DNA of 15,214 nt. It comes from Nitrospinaceae bacterium (GTDB lineage Bacteria > Nitrospinota > Nitrospinia > Nitrospinales > VA-1). Positions 6,384-13,689 of the stretch are shown here, piece by piece. Both the position numbers and the translations under genes were made by a program. The DNA lies in assembly GCA_029261435.1 (NCBI GenBank), contig JAJDBI010000146.1, positions 1 to 15,214 of the forward strand, written 5' to 3'. A model generated the notes under the pieces. The model worked only from the letters and a program-made list of their open reading frames with translations, had not been told where the DNA came from and ran no database searches. Every line of letters starts with the position of its first letter. Within the stretch, counting starts at the first letter, position 1.

Positions 6384-8390
6384 ATGCTGACACACCTTTG
6401 GCGACCCCTCATCGGCGTCATCGCGACACTACCGGCCCAAGTGCTCGTCATTGGAGTGGGCTTCAACGCCGACTGGCGAGGCGACGCTTGGGTGTTGCCG
6501 ATGTCGTTGCTGCTCGCCACCCACGGCGCGCTACTGTTGTTGGGCTTCGTTGCGGCAGAGTGCAAACCTCGCTTGTGTCAGTGGCCGCCACTCGCGGTAC
6601 TGCTTCTCTATCTCGCCATGTTGGTGACGCTGTCGCCTCTGAGCCTGCTGCTGGGATCACCCTTGTTTCCTCGGGAGGCCGATTGGCTGCGGGTGTCACT
6701 GCTCTACATGGGCGCGGCGCTGCCCGCCGTAGCGCTGGTGCATTTGCCGGCCCTCCGCCGCAGCCCCCTGCGCGTCGGGACGTCGCTAGCCAGGCTCCCG
6801 CGCTCCGCCGTTCTGTGGCTCGCCGTGCTCATCGGCTTGGGCAATGGGTTCGCCCAGCACGACTTCAATGCGGCGGGGAAGTCCGCGCGCCTCTTCTGGC
6901 GCACGTTGATAACGCGGGACACGACCCACTATCCCTACCTGCTGCGGCCGGTGGTGAACGGGTTGATCTTTCCTGAGCCCACTCAGGTCATTGCGCATCC
7001 AAGCTTGGCGGATCGATTCTACGTGCTCGGGCGTGGAGGAAAGGTGTACCTGGTCCGCCCAGAGGGCGATCCAGTGGTGCAAACGGCTCTTGTCGTAACC
7101 GACCCCAAGGAAGAAATCGAGGGCGAAATGGGGATGGTGGGAATCGCGATGCACCCTTCCCTGCACTCCGATGCAAGCCGACCCTGGGTTTTCCTGACGT
7201 TCACCGGTGTGGTCGAGGGGCGGCTCACCAACCGTGTCGTGCGGTTCGACATGGACCCGTCCACAGGATTTCTCGAACCGGACTCCGAGCGGGTACTCAT
7301 CGATCAGAAGGATGAGCACCCCATGCACAACGGCGGCGGCCTGGTGTTTGGTACCGATGGCTTCCTCTACATCGGCGTTGGCGACGGCGGCGGGCCGTTC
7401 GGCACAAACAACGCACAGCGCATTGACGGCGGCCTATTTAGCGGTGTGTTGCGAATTGACGTGGACTGCCGGGGGGGGATCAGCCACCCCATCGTGCGCC
7501 AGCCCGTTGCTGGGCGAACCCAGGGCTACTGCATTCCCAACGACAACCCCTTCGTCGGACAGTCGGAGGCTCTGGAAGAATTCTGGTCCATCGGGTTGCG
7601 CAATCCTTTCCGGCTCAGTCTCGAGCCGACCACTGGGGAGGTGTGGGTCGCCGACGTAGGCGGGCACCGCTATGAGGAGATCAACATCGTGGGTCGGGGC
7701 ACCAATCATTGGTGGCGCCTCAAGGAGGGCCATGCGTGGTTGCGTGAGAAGCTTCGGGGCACCGTGCCAGAGCACGGCGTGCCAACCGAGCCATTGTACG
7801 CCTATCCACACCTCAACCTACGCACCTGCGTCATTGGCGGCACGCATTACTATGGGGACAAACATCCCGAGCTTCGCGGCGGCTACATCTTTACCGACTG
7901 CACTTCCGGCGAAGTGTTCGTGCTTCGGCGTGAGGCGGATGGTGGGATTCGCGTCGAGCCAATTGCCCGCGTCGAGAACATCGCCGGACGCGGGATCGTC
8001 TCGGTGGACCAGGTGGGTGAGGACATCGTACTGACCCGGAAAGGTGACACGGAGAAGCCGTCAGGCCAGATCCTCACATTGGAGCGCCGCGGGGAGGGGG
8101 AGCAGGAGTCGCACGAAGCGCCTCTCACTGCGGGGGCTACCTTCATGGCGTTGTGCGCTCGATGTCACGGCGAGGCCGGAAAACCCAGTGCGGCGATGCT
8201 GCCGGCGCCAGCGGATTTCACCTCGATAGGTTGGCAGGAGCGTACAACCGACGAGCAAATGCTCATCGTAATTCGCAACGGTGGCGTGGCCTCGGGCCTC
8301 AGTTCGGCCATGCCCCCATGGGTGGGCGTGCTCAGCGATGAGCAGCTCCGCAATCTGGTGCCGTACATTCGTAGTATGGGAGCTCGGTGA
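6384..8390 (+). CDS. Membrane-anchored PQQ sugar dehydrogenase fused to cytochrome c
   Basis: A 668-residue three-part protein. Residues ~1-155 hold about five hydrophobic helices. Residues ~185-575 form a soluble-glucose-dehydrogenase/HHIP-like beta propeller with HNGGGLVFGTDGFLYIGVGDGG-type residues around 315-336 and LRNPFRLSLEP further on, typical of PQQ-dependent sugar or aldose dehydrogenases (GSDH family). Residues ~580-668 are a class I cytochrome c: haem attachment CARCH (C591, C594, H595) and a likely axial Met643 in SSAMPPW. By family knowledge the propeller oxidises a sugar and passes electrons through the haem to the respiratory chain; propeller and haem must face the periplasm. 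I chose the ATG at 6384 rather than a TTG at 6339 because it directly precedes the first helix. It is 48 bases after the glycosyltransferase stop. Whether it oxidises the glycan made here is unknown. Confidence 0.88.
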   Translation: MLTHLWRPLIGVIATLPAQVLVIGVGFNADWRGDAWVLPMSLLLATHGALLLLGFVAAECKPRLCQWPPLAVLLLYLAMLVTLSPLSLLLGSPLFPREADWLRVSLLYMGAALPAVALVHLPALRRSPLRVGTSLARLPRSAVLWLAVLIGLGNGFAQHDFNAAGKSARLFWRTLITRDTTHYPYLLRPVVNGLIFPEPTQVIAHPSLADRFYVLGRGGKVYLVRPEGDPVVQTALVVTDPKEEIEGEMGMVGIAMHPSLHSDASRPWVFLTFTGVVEGRLTNRVVRFDMDPSTGFLEPDSERVLIDQKDEHPMHNGGGLVFGTDGFLYIGVGDGGGPFGTNNAQRIDGGLFSGVLRIDVDCRGGISHPIVRQPVAGRTQGYCIPNDNPFVGQSEALEEFWSIGLRNPFRLSLEPTTGEVWVADVGGHRYEEINIVGRGTNHWWRLKEGHAWLREKLRGTVPEHGVPTEPLYAYPHLNLRTCVIGGTHYYGDKHPELRGGYIFTDCTSGEVFVLRREADGGIRVEPIARVENIAGRGIVSVDQVGEDIVLTRKGDTEKPSGQILTLERRGEGEQESHEAPLTAGATFMALCARCHGEAGKPSAAMLPAPADFTSIGWQERTTDEQMLIVIRNGGVASGLSSAMPPWVGVLSDEQLRNLVPYIRSMGAR

Positions 8391-8466
8391 CGTCGGCAGA
8401 CGGGATCAGCGCTGATTCTACACCCGCTACCGCGGCCGCCTCGCAGACTGAGGAGTAAGTTCCGGG

Positions 8467-9129
8467 TCAGATTTCTTCGGCAAAAGAGGGAAGCTCCAAT
8501 CTCGCCAGCCGTTCGGCCGTTACGTCTTCGAGTTCTTTGAAAAATATCGGATCGTAAAATTCAAACGCCGAGAGCCTATCCCTTGGGGCGATCGGGTGCT
8601 GCTCAAGGATTCGGGCGACGGCTTCATCGTCTAGCGGCTCGTCGCTGAGGAACGAGAGAATCTCTCTCACGCGCGTTTCCGGGTCTGCGATCAGTGTCTC
8701 GTACCCACAGTAGAAGGGTGCATCCGCATCCGAGGGGAAATCCAATACCCATTTGTCGACGAATCGATTCCAATGAGAGATGCACCTCCGAGCGAACGTC
8801 TCCCAGTCCGCCCATTTCGCCATATCCGGATGATTGTTCCGGTGAAGATAGAAATTAGAGACGATGGACCGGACCGGATTTCGGTATTGGATGAAATAGT
8901 GCTCCGACGGGATGATCGGAACGCCAACCGATCTATGCAGCCCGAAATCATGATTCTTCGAAAATGTTCGGGCAGGGTTGCTACAGGGAACGGATCCACA
9001 TCCACAATGCTTCTTCTTCTTGGGGTCACAGTAGATGAGCGCGTCTCCGAAATAGCGTTTGGCGATATGAAAAACAGGCGCATGACCACTGCGGGGATAG
9101 GACACTCCTTGTGTAGGTTTCATTTTCAT
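8467..9129 (-). CDS. Sulfotransferase family protein
   Basis: A 220-residue PAPS-dependent sulfotransferase, expected to move sulfate from PAPS to a hydroxyl group. The 5'-phosphosulfate loop is SYPRSGH (10-16), the likely catalytic His is H60 in KNHDFG, and the 3'-phosphate motif is YRNPVRSIVS (82-91). A Lys run and three Cys (C42, C44, C49) sit between the first two motifs. I chose the ATG at 9129, with AAAGAGAAAAGG upstream, because the SYPRSGH loop follows at once; the open frame extends to 9405 but that stretch has no family resemblance. The gene opposes all its neighbours and is visibly more A+T-rich, suggesting separate acquisition. It may sulfate the glycan of this locus, or a lipid or protein. 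It is a short member of the family. Confidence 0.85.
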   Translation of the reverse strand: MKMKPTQGVSYPRSGHAPVFHIAKRYFGDALIYCDPKKKKHCGCGSVPCSNPARTFSKNHDFGLHRSVGVPIIPSEHYFIQYRNPVRSIVSNFYLHRNNHPDMAKWADWETFARRCISHWNRFVDKWVLDFPSDADAPFYCGYETLIADPETRVREILSFLSDEPLDDEAVARILEQHPIAPRDRLSAFEFYDPIFFKELEDVTAERLARLELPSFAEEI

Positions 9130-9246
9130 GGGCCTTTTCTCTTTGCTCTGATTGTCCCGCTCAATCGTGATGACCTCTGCACTCAAGAATGAGCGGATGC
9201 AGCAGCCACGCCTCACTGTACGCTTTTTCAGGAGTTCTAGGAATAG

Positions 9247-9450
9247 AGTCGAGTTGAAGAATTTGAAGCCCTCGCGGCGCGAAGCCAGGGCGAGGTCCTC
9301 CAGGCCGTACGTTCCGACGTCTCGGCCCTGCCCAGCTCCACCATGGCCCTGGCCATGATCTTTTGGGAGGGCTCGCTCGCCATCGGGTCCAAGATTACGA
9401 CTCATGCTCTCGAAGATGTTACAGTTGAGAGGCTAGTCGGACGCGAATGA
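9247..9450 (+). pseudogene. Possible tail of a disrupted plus-strand gene
   Basis: Sixty-seven sense codons run from just after a TAG (9244-9246) to a TGA (9448-9450), with strong G/C preference at third positions like the neighbouring genes. The reading begins SRVEEFEALAARSQGEVL, continues as amphipathic helix, contains MALAMIFWEGSLAIGS and ends VTVERLVGRE. There is no start codon for the first 33 codons. The TGA lies 22 bases before the next gene, a spacing normal for this cluster. I read it as the C-terminus of a gene whose front was lost, perhaps when the sulfotransferase segment arrived. I recognise no family. The opposite strand is also open here, so the call is tentative. Confidence 0.4.
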
Positions 9451-9460
9451 TGACTCCAAG

Positions 9461-9467
9461 AGGAAGG
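9461..9467 (+). promoter_or_regulatory. Ribosome binding site of the coiled-coil gene
   Basis: AGGAAGG lies 5 bases before the ATG at 9473. It is the clearest ribosome binding site in the plus-strand cluster and supports the reality of this small gene. Confidence 0.7.
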
Positions 9468-9472
9468 ATGCG

Positions 9473-9787
9473 ATGGGTGACCACACGACGACAGAATCGC
9501 TGGGTTGGCAGGTGCAGGATAGGGTTTTCGATACACGCGCACCGGGCTTGGCAGGCGTCGTCGCCCGGTTTCGCACACTGTTGGCTCAGCTGGCCGTTAA
9601 TCGGCGTATCCGTCATTTGCTGAACCAGCAAAACCGCTTCAATCAGGTCATCGCCGCACAGCTGATCGACCGCGATGTGGAATCGATCGAGCTGAAACAC
9701 GACTTGGCTCAGCTAACGGTCCACGTTGTGCAGTTGCGACGGCGGCTGGACCAACAGGAAGCGCTGCTCCAGAAGTTGCAAGCATGA
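9473..9787 (+). CDS. Small coiled-coil protein of a glycan cluster
   Basis: A 104-residue soluble protein without signal peptide or membrane segment. A short polar N-terminus is followed by a region rich in Trp, Phe and Arg (about 11-45) and by long helices: HLLNQQNRFNQVIAAQL (48-64) and a heptad-like stretch to the end (LAQLTVHVVQLRRRLDQQ). The QQNRFNQ segment recalls leader helices that come before methyltransferase or glycosyltransferase domains in other polysaccharide loci, where they are often fused to the enzyme. Here it stands alone, 25 bases upstream of a GT4 gene, so it may dimerise with or position that enzyme. That resemblance is from memory and the role is inference. Confidence 0.7.
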   Translation: MGDHTTTESLGWQVQDRVFDTRAPGLAGVVARFRTLLAQLAVNRRIRHLLNQQNRFNQVIAAQLIDRDVESIELKHDLAQLTVHVVQLRRRLDQQEALLQKLQA

Positions 9788-9812
9788 TCGGTCGCCGCAG
9801 CGGCGAATCCGC

Positions 9813-11015
9813 ATGAAACGTTTCCGCCTGGCGTACTTCAGCCCCCTGCCGCCAGCCCGCAGCGGAATCGCCGATTACAGCACGGAGTTGCTGCGTGGCC
9901 TCGCTCGGGTTGCCGACATCACGCTCTTTGTAGTGGACCCCGATGCTGTTGCCGATGACTTGCGGCGGCAATATTCCGTGGCCGCGATCGAGAGTTACGG
10001 CGCTCGCCGCTTCGAGTTTGACCTGCCTCTCTACCACATAGGCAACAACGCGGCATATCACGAGGAGATCTATTTAACGCTTCTACGATACCCCGGCGTG
10101 CTCGTTCTCCACGAGTGCGATCTCTACCAGTTCATGGTTCACCGATCCCTCGGCCTCCACGATCACATTCACGAACTTGCGCGAGACCTCGGGCTTTCGC
10201 AAGGAATGCGGGGGTATCACCGCGCACAGAGCATCGCCGCTGGCGAGTACGACCTCGCGAATCTTCGATGGCCCCTGTTCGACCGTGCCGTGCGCACCAG
10301 CCTGGGCACGATCGTTCACAGCGAGTACGCTCGGAAACGCATCCTGCACTGCGTTCCCGAGGCTTGTGTGGTGCATATTCCGCACATCGTGGACAGCCAT
10401 CCCAGGGCATCCGACGTGCGGCTGGATTTAGGCTGGCCGAAAGACGCCATCATCTTCGCGAGCCTTGGACACTCTGCGCGTTACAAGCAACTCCACCTCA
10501 GTATGCGGGCCTTCGCGCAGTTGCAGGCCGAGTTTCCAGAGGTCCGCTACCTGTTGGTTGGAGAAAGTTCCGATGACTCGGTGGAACTCCTCCGGTTGGT
10601 GGCCGAGTTGGGATTGAGCGACTCCGTGCAGCATCTGGACTTCGTGCCGGACTTTCAGGCCTTCGTGGATTGCATTGCCGCCTGTGACATCGTCGTCAAC
10701 CTCCGCGATCCCACTATGGGCGAGACCTCCGGATCCGCCTTACGCGCCCTATCAGCGGGTCGACCGCTGATCGTCTTCGATCACGGGTGGTACTCGGAAC
10801 TCCCCGACGAGGTCGCCGTGAAAGTTGACGTCATGGACGAAAAGGGCCTGCTGGACGCCATGCGCCAACTGGCGCGGGGCACCGCTCGTCGCCTGGAGAT
10901 GGGGGAAATGGCGGAATCCTACGTGCGCTGCGCCCACCAGGCAGAATCCGTCTCGGCACGCTACATGGAGTTCCTGTACGAAATCGTTGCCGCGCCCGAA
11001 AGCAGCCCCTCATAG
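9813..11015 (+). CDS. GT4-family glycosyltransferase
   Basis: A 400-residue GT-B enzyme. The start MKRFRLAYFSPLPPARSGIA is the first strand and glycine loop typical of GT4 enzymes that begin SPLPPxxSGIADY. Further landmarks are VLHECDLYQF, VHSEYARKRI, the switch to the donor domain at ASLGHSARYKQL, and VNLRDPTMGETSGSALRAL. In the last of these the first Glu of EX7E is E304, while the second position is not Glu; this variation is common in this subgroup (GETSGSxLRAL). I use the ATG at 9813 because it begins the first strand; an earlier in-frame start at 9726 would overlap the coiled-coil gene. The stop is 9 bases before the kinase gene. Donor and acceptor are unknown. Confidence 0.9.
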   Translation: MKRFRLAYFSPLPPARSGIADYSTELLRGLARVADITLFVVDPDAVADDLRRQYSVAAIESYGARRFEFDLPLYHIGNNAAYHEEIYLTLLRYPGVLVLHECDLYQFMVHRSLGLHDHIHELARDLGLSQGMRGYHRAQSIAAGEYDLANLRWPLFDRAVRTSLGTIVHSEYARKRILHCVPEACVVHIPHIVDSHPRASDVRLDLGWPKDAIIFASLGHSARYKQLHLSMRAFAQLQAEFPEVRYLLVGESSDDSVELLRLVAELGLSDSVQHLDFVPDFQAFVDCIAACDIVVNLRDPTMGETSGSALRALSAGRPLIVFDHGWYSELPDEVAVKVDVMDEKGLLDAMRQLARGTARRLEMGEMAESYVRCAHQAESVSARYMEFLYEIVAAPESSPS

Positions 11016-11024
11016 GTCTTGCCG

Positions 11025-11855
11025 ATGTCTCTTCCGCCTCTCTTTTCCGACCTTGAGCGACTAGAGCCGCTCGGCGACACGTGCCGGGTCTGGCGGACCG
11101 AGCGAGGGATCCTCAAGTGCTGCCTGTCGCCCCGCGAGGCGGAGCGCGAGATCAGCGCACTGGTGCTCGCGCAGCAGATCGTAGGGACACGTGTGCGCGT
11201 ACCCAATATCCTTCAGCAACAGAGAGAATGTCTGCTTCTGGAAGATGTCGGCCGCCTCTCGCCGGAGACGCATCGACATTCTGGTCTCGCGGCCGAGTAT
11301 CTCGCTTGCTTTCACGGAGTCGAGATGCCCCGCGAAGCTGTCGCACTGCTCGTAGACAAGGGACACTCGCACTACTGGCGCGCGGAGTTCGCCAACCGGC
11401 TCCGACAGGAAGGTCTCCACGCCAAAAGGGCTTTCCGTTCCGAGACCGGGATCGTCGACGTGTTCTTGCGATGCATCGAGCGTGTCCTGACGCACGAGAT
11501 GCCCGACCACAGTGACGTTGTGGGGCACGGAGACTTCCAGTCCCATAATCTCTGTTTCTCCGATTCCCATGGGATTTGCGCAGTCGATTGGCTCGACTTC
11601 GGCTTGTGCAATCGCTGGTACGAGATCGCGCACTTCCTATACGCCCTACCCGAATCACATCGCTCGTCTGCCGCCGACGCGTACCAGGCCGCTTCTTGCG
11701 TGGCTCTTCCCGATTGGAACACAGGGCTGCGATATGGGCATGCCGTGGATCGCATCATTCGCGCAGGCAATCGCTCTCGAGTATCATCGGAGCGGCAACC
11801 GCTCTTCGACGAATTCCGCAAGCTGGTCGACGATCTTGGCGATGGACTCTTGTAG
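11025..11855 (+). CDS. APH/choline-kinase-fold phosphotransferase
   Basis: A 276-residue member of the aminoglycoside phosphotransferase superfamily. The catalytic loop is HGDFQSHN (168-175; Asp170 the likely base, Asn175 a metal ligand), followed by the metal-binding Asp188 in AVDWLDFG. The N-lobe has ILKCCLSPREAEREISAL, where Lys may hold ATP phosphates and a Glu pairs with it, and LLLEDVG as hinge. Such kinases phosphorylate small hydroxyl compounds, including sugars, choline and antibiotics. Being 9 bases after a GT4 gene and inside a glycan cluster, it more likely phosphorylates a sugar or head group than an antibiotic, but the substrate cannot be read. The ATG at 11025 is preferred over a TTG at 11019. 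It is the last plus-strand gene and converges on the GT-C-like gene. Confidence 0.85.
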   Translation: MSLPPLFSDLERLEPLGDTCRVWRTERGILKCCLSPREAEREISALVLAQQIVGTRVRVPNILQQQRECLLLEDVGRLSPETHRHSGLAAEYLACFHGVEMPREAVALLVDKGHSHYWRAEFANRLRQEGLHAKRAFRSETGIVDVFLRCIERVLTHEMPDHSDVVGHGDFQSHNLCFSDSHGICAVDWLDFGLCNRWYEIAHFLYALPESHRSSAADAYQAASCVALPDWNTGLRYGHAVDRIIRAGNRSRVSSERQPLFDEFRKLVDDLGDGLL

Positions 11856-11907
11856 ACCCTATGCGAGATGTTTTGAATCGAGCGACGCGGCGTTCATGCT
11901 TCGGTGC

Positions 11908-13302
11908 CTAGTCCTGCACCGAGGGATCATGGGGTAACGGCGCCTCCCGTTCGAGCAAGCTCGGGAACAGCGCGACCATGAACTGGCTGTGCGCGATGTC
12001 GAAGGCGCGCGCAGGTTGGTCGTGAAGCGATTGCGGATACTTGTTCCAATCCTGGCCGGCTTCGGACCAGGCGCCGGCACCGTTTAGAACCACGCCGATC
12101 CCGGCGGCCACCAGCATCGCGATGCACTCGGCTCGCCGCAACGGGCGCGCCACCGACCGATCTCTGCGTTGCCCCGCGGCGTGTACGAAAATCACAGCCA
12201 GCAGGGCGAATACAGGCACCAGGTCGGTTTGAAAACGGGGGCCGTACGAATAGCCTCCCCACCAACTCTCGAAGGCGCCCATACTCAAGCTGTACGCCAC
12301 GATCCCGGCGAGCATCGACAAAACCAATGCACGCGGGGCCACTGTCGTTCGCACTCTAAACCCGAGCCATCCGAGCCATCCCACCAGGGGTACGAATACC
12401 AGCAACCCCCGCGAAGGACTGAGCCACTGACCTGGAATCCCAATGATCAGGTTGATCGCTCGAAGCTCTTCGACCTTGAGGTAGTAGGGCGGCATGAAAG
12501 TCCCGAAATGACTCAGGCTGAAGGCAACGAATGCGCTGGTCCAGACTGCTCCCGTCAAGCTGAGCACCAGACCATCCCGGCGACTGCGAATCCAGACGTA
12601 AAGAGTGAACGCCAAAATGAGATAGGCACTCGTCGGCCGCACGAAAAAACAGGCCGAGAGTACTGTCGCAAGTAGAACCGGCCGCAGGGGAGTCCCGCGT
12701 ATCTCGTGACGCAGCACATGCCAGCCCACTACGCCGAGCAGAACAACCAGCCAGGTGTGGCTCCACAAGCCGCGTGATGCCGTGCTCCAAAGTTGCGTGC
12801 CCAACGCTGCACACAGTGCCAGGAGAAACGATTGGGGCAGTGGCAAGCAAAGCGTCGCAAGCGCGAACACCAGCAGCACCGCTATCGACGTCACAAAAGA
12901 CGCCAACGGCCGCTGTGCGACGTGGTCGGATCGTCTGTTGTAGCGACCGTCGGGCTCGATGGCTCGCGGTGCCCCGAGTCTCCATGCAACCGGCATCAAG
13001 GGGGCGGTCAGCACCACGGATCCAAGCGGATACTTGTAATAAAGATGGCCCTTGATTCGAACCACGTGACGAGGCAGCCCCCTTTCCGGCCTCATCGAGG
13101 GATAGCCCGTGTCGTCCACGAAGGGTGGAAAGTGCTGATCCAATTCAAAATTTCCGTGCGCGAGAAAGTGTTCGCTCGCAAGCAGCATATACTTCGAATC
13201 GGACACCTGAGAAACGGGTGAGGCGATGTAGATGAACAGGACAAAGAGCCACAGCAATCCAGCCACGACAACCGAATTGCAGGACGCCTCCTGGCTCAAC
13301 AT
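11908..13302 (-). CDS. Polytopic GT-C-like membrane protein
   Basis: A 464-residue membrane protein with around ten hydrophobic helices, the first at ~11-30 (VVVAGLLWLFVLFIYIA). The first outward loop begins VSDSKYMLLASEHFLAHGNF with an acidic Asp35, the place where GT-C enzymes (dolichyl-phosphate-mannose-type transferases) keep a catalytic acid. Aromatic and charged loops (RGLWSHTW, GGYSYGPRFQTDLVP) occur between later helices, and SYGPRFQ is a recurrent feature of this uncharacterised group. By family it would move a sugar from a polyprenyl phosphate to an acceptor on the outer face. The ATG at 13302 is preferred; a TTG at 13320 would add six residues. It converges on the kinase gene with 52 bases between stops. 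The specific function is unknown. Confidence 0.78.
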   Translation of the reverse strand: MLSQEASCNSVVVAGLLWLFVLFIYIASPVSQVSDSKYMLLASEHFLAHGNFELDQHFPPFVDDTGYPSMRPERGLPRHVVRIKGHLYYKYPLGSVVLTAPLMPVAWRLGAPRAIEPDGRYNRRSDHVAQRPLASFVTSIAVLLVFALATLCLPLPQSFLLALCAALGTQLWSTASRGLWSHTWLVVLLGVVGWHVLRHEIRGTPLRPVLLATVLSACFFVRPTSAYLILAFTLYVWIRSRRDGLVLSLTGAVWTSAFVAFSLSHFGTFMPPYYLKVEELRAINLIIGIPGQWLSPSRGLLVFVPLVGWLGWLGFRVRTTVAPRALVLSMLAGIVAYSLSMGAFESWWGGYSYGPRFQTDLVPVFALLAVIFVHAAGQRRDRSVARPLRRAECIAMLVAAGIGVVLNGAGAWSEAGQDWNKYPQSLHDQPARAFDIAHSQFMVALFPSLLEREAPLPHDPSVQD

Positions 13303-13309
13303 TGCGGGA

Positions 13310-13335
13310 CGGTACTCCAAGGGTTACCGGTACTC
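13310..13335 (-). repeat. Short direct repeat before the GT-C-like gene
   Basis: On the minus strand GAGTACCG occurs twice (13328-13335 and 13310-13317), 10 bases apart, just upstream of the start at 13302. It could be a small operator or chance. Confidence 0.3.
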
Positions 13336-13463
13336 AACGAATCCCGGTAGGGTCGAGGACTGGCGCGGTGGCCCAGTAGGTCGGCTCTTGTCCGTGTCCG
13401 GGGTTTCCCCCTTCGTGCCCGTGTAGAGCCAACCGTGACTCCGTTTCCAGCCCCCGCCACGTC

Positions 13464-13496
13464 AAACGCAGCATGCGGATTTCCCGCACTACGCTT
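13464..13496 (-). ncRNA. Group II intron domain V
   Basis: The minus strand folds as an 8-pair lower stem (AAGCGTAG with CTGCGTTT), a two-base TG bulge on the 3' strand, and a 5-pair upper stem (TGCGG with CCGCA) capped by GAAAT. The lower stem contains the catalytic triad AGC pairing with GTT, including the expected G-U wobble. At 33 bases it is one short of the canonical 34. These are features of catalytic domain V, and they look intact. Confidence 0.7.
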
Positions 13497-13545
13497 TCCT
13501 GTCCACTTCGTGCCAAGGGTTATGTGGCCCATCATACCGGAGACG

Positions 13546-13689
13546 CTTTCGGCGCCGGCAGTCTCGCCAGCACGTACTCCACCTCTTCCAGCCGAAGCCG
13601 CGGCGCTGTCCGCGCCGTGGCAGTTCAGCCTTCGCCTTGGCGTATATCCTTCGTCGCAGGTCTTGCAGATCGATAGGCGTCTTTATCAT
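13546..13689 (-). pseudogene. ltrA: Group II intron maturase, internally deleted
   Basis: From the ATG at 13689 the reading MIKTPIDLQDLRRRIYAKAK followed by AE is the usual N-terminus of an LtrA-type reverse transcriptase/maturase. It then jumps to RRGFGWKRWS, typical of the C-terminal end of the protein. A shift of frame brings LPAPKASPV and a TGA at 13546, resembling the normal last residues. About 400 codons, including the RT palm with its YxDD box and the thumb, are missing. The junction lies near 13620. No function as an enzyme is possible. Identification is from remembered family ends; a protein search would settle it. Confidence 0.72.

Larger units (their letters stand above)
9130..9472. 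other. Gap between sulfotransferase and coiled-coil gene
   Basis: It holds the upstream region of the minus-strand sulfotransferase (about 9130-9240, A+T-rich, with no promoter I can name) and then a GC-rich stretch with coding character on the plus strand, described separately at 9247-9450. Confidence 0.5.

Noticed and set aside
6044..6976. 310-codon plus-strand frame overlapping two genes
   Set aside because: It is rich in Arg, His and Ala with no domain, and overlaps genes with clear motifs in another frame. Only its short segment near 6300-6350 is of interest, as a possible frameshifted end of the glycosyltransferase.
8405..8416. Perfect 12-bp palindrome ATCAGCGCTGAT between the quinoprotein and sulfotransferase genes
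   Set aside because: It has no loop or T run for a terminator and no second copy, and a single palindrome of this size is weak evidence for an operator.
9130..9405. 92-residue N-terminal extension of the sulfotransferase
   Set aside because: The frame is open, but the extension has no family resemblance, the PAPS loop normally lies near the N-terminus, and a ribosome binding site precedes the ATG at 9129.
11061..11633. 190-codon minus-strand frame under the kinase gene
   Set aside because: It is antisense to the clear HGD-motif kinase and has no recognisable domain.
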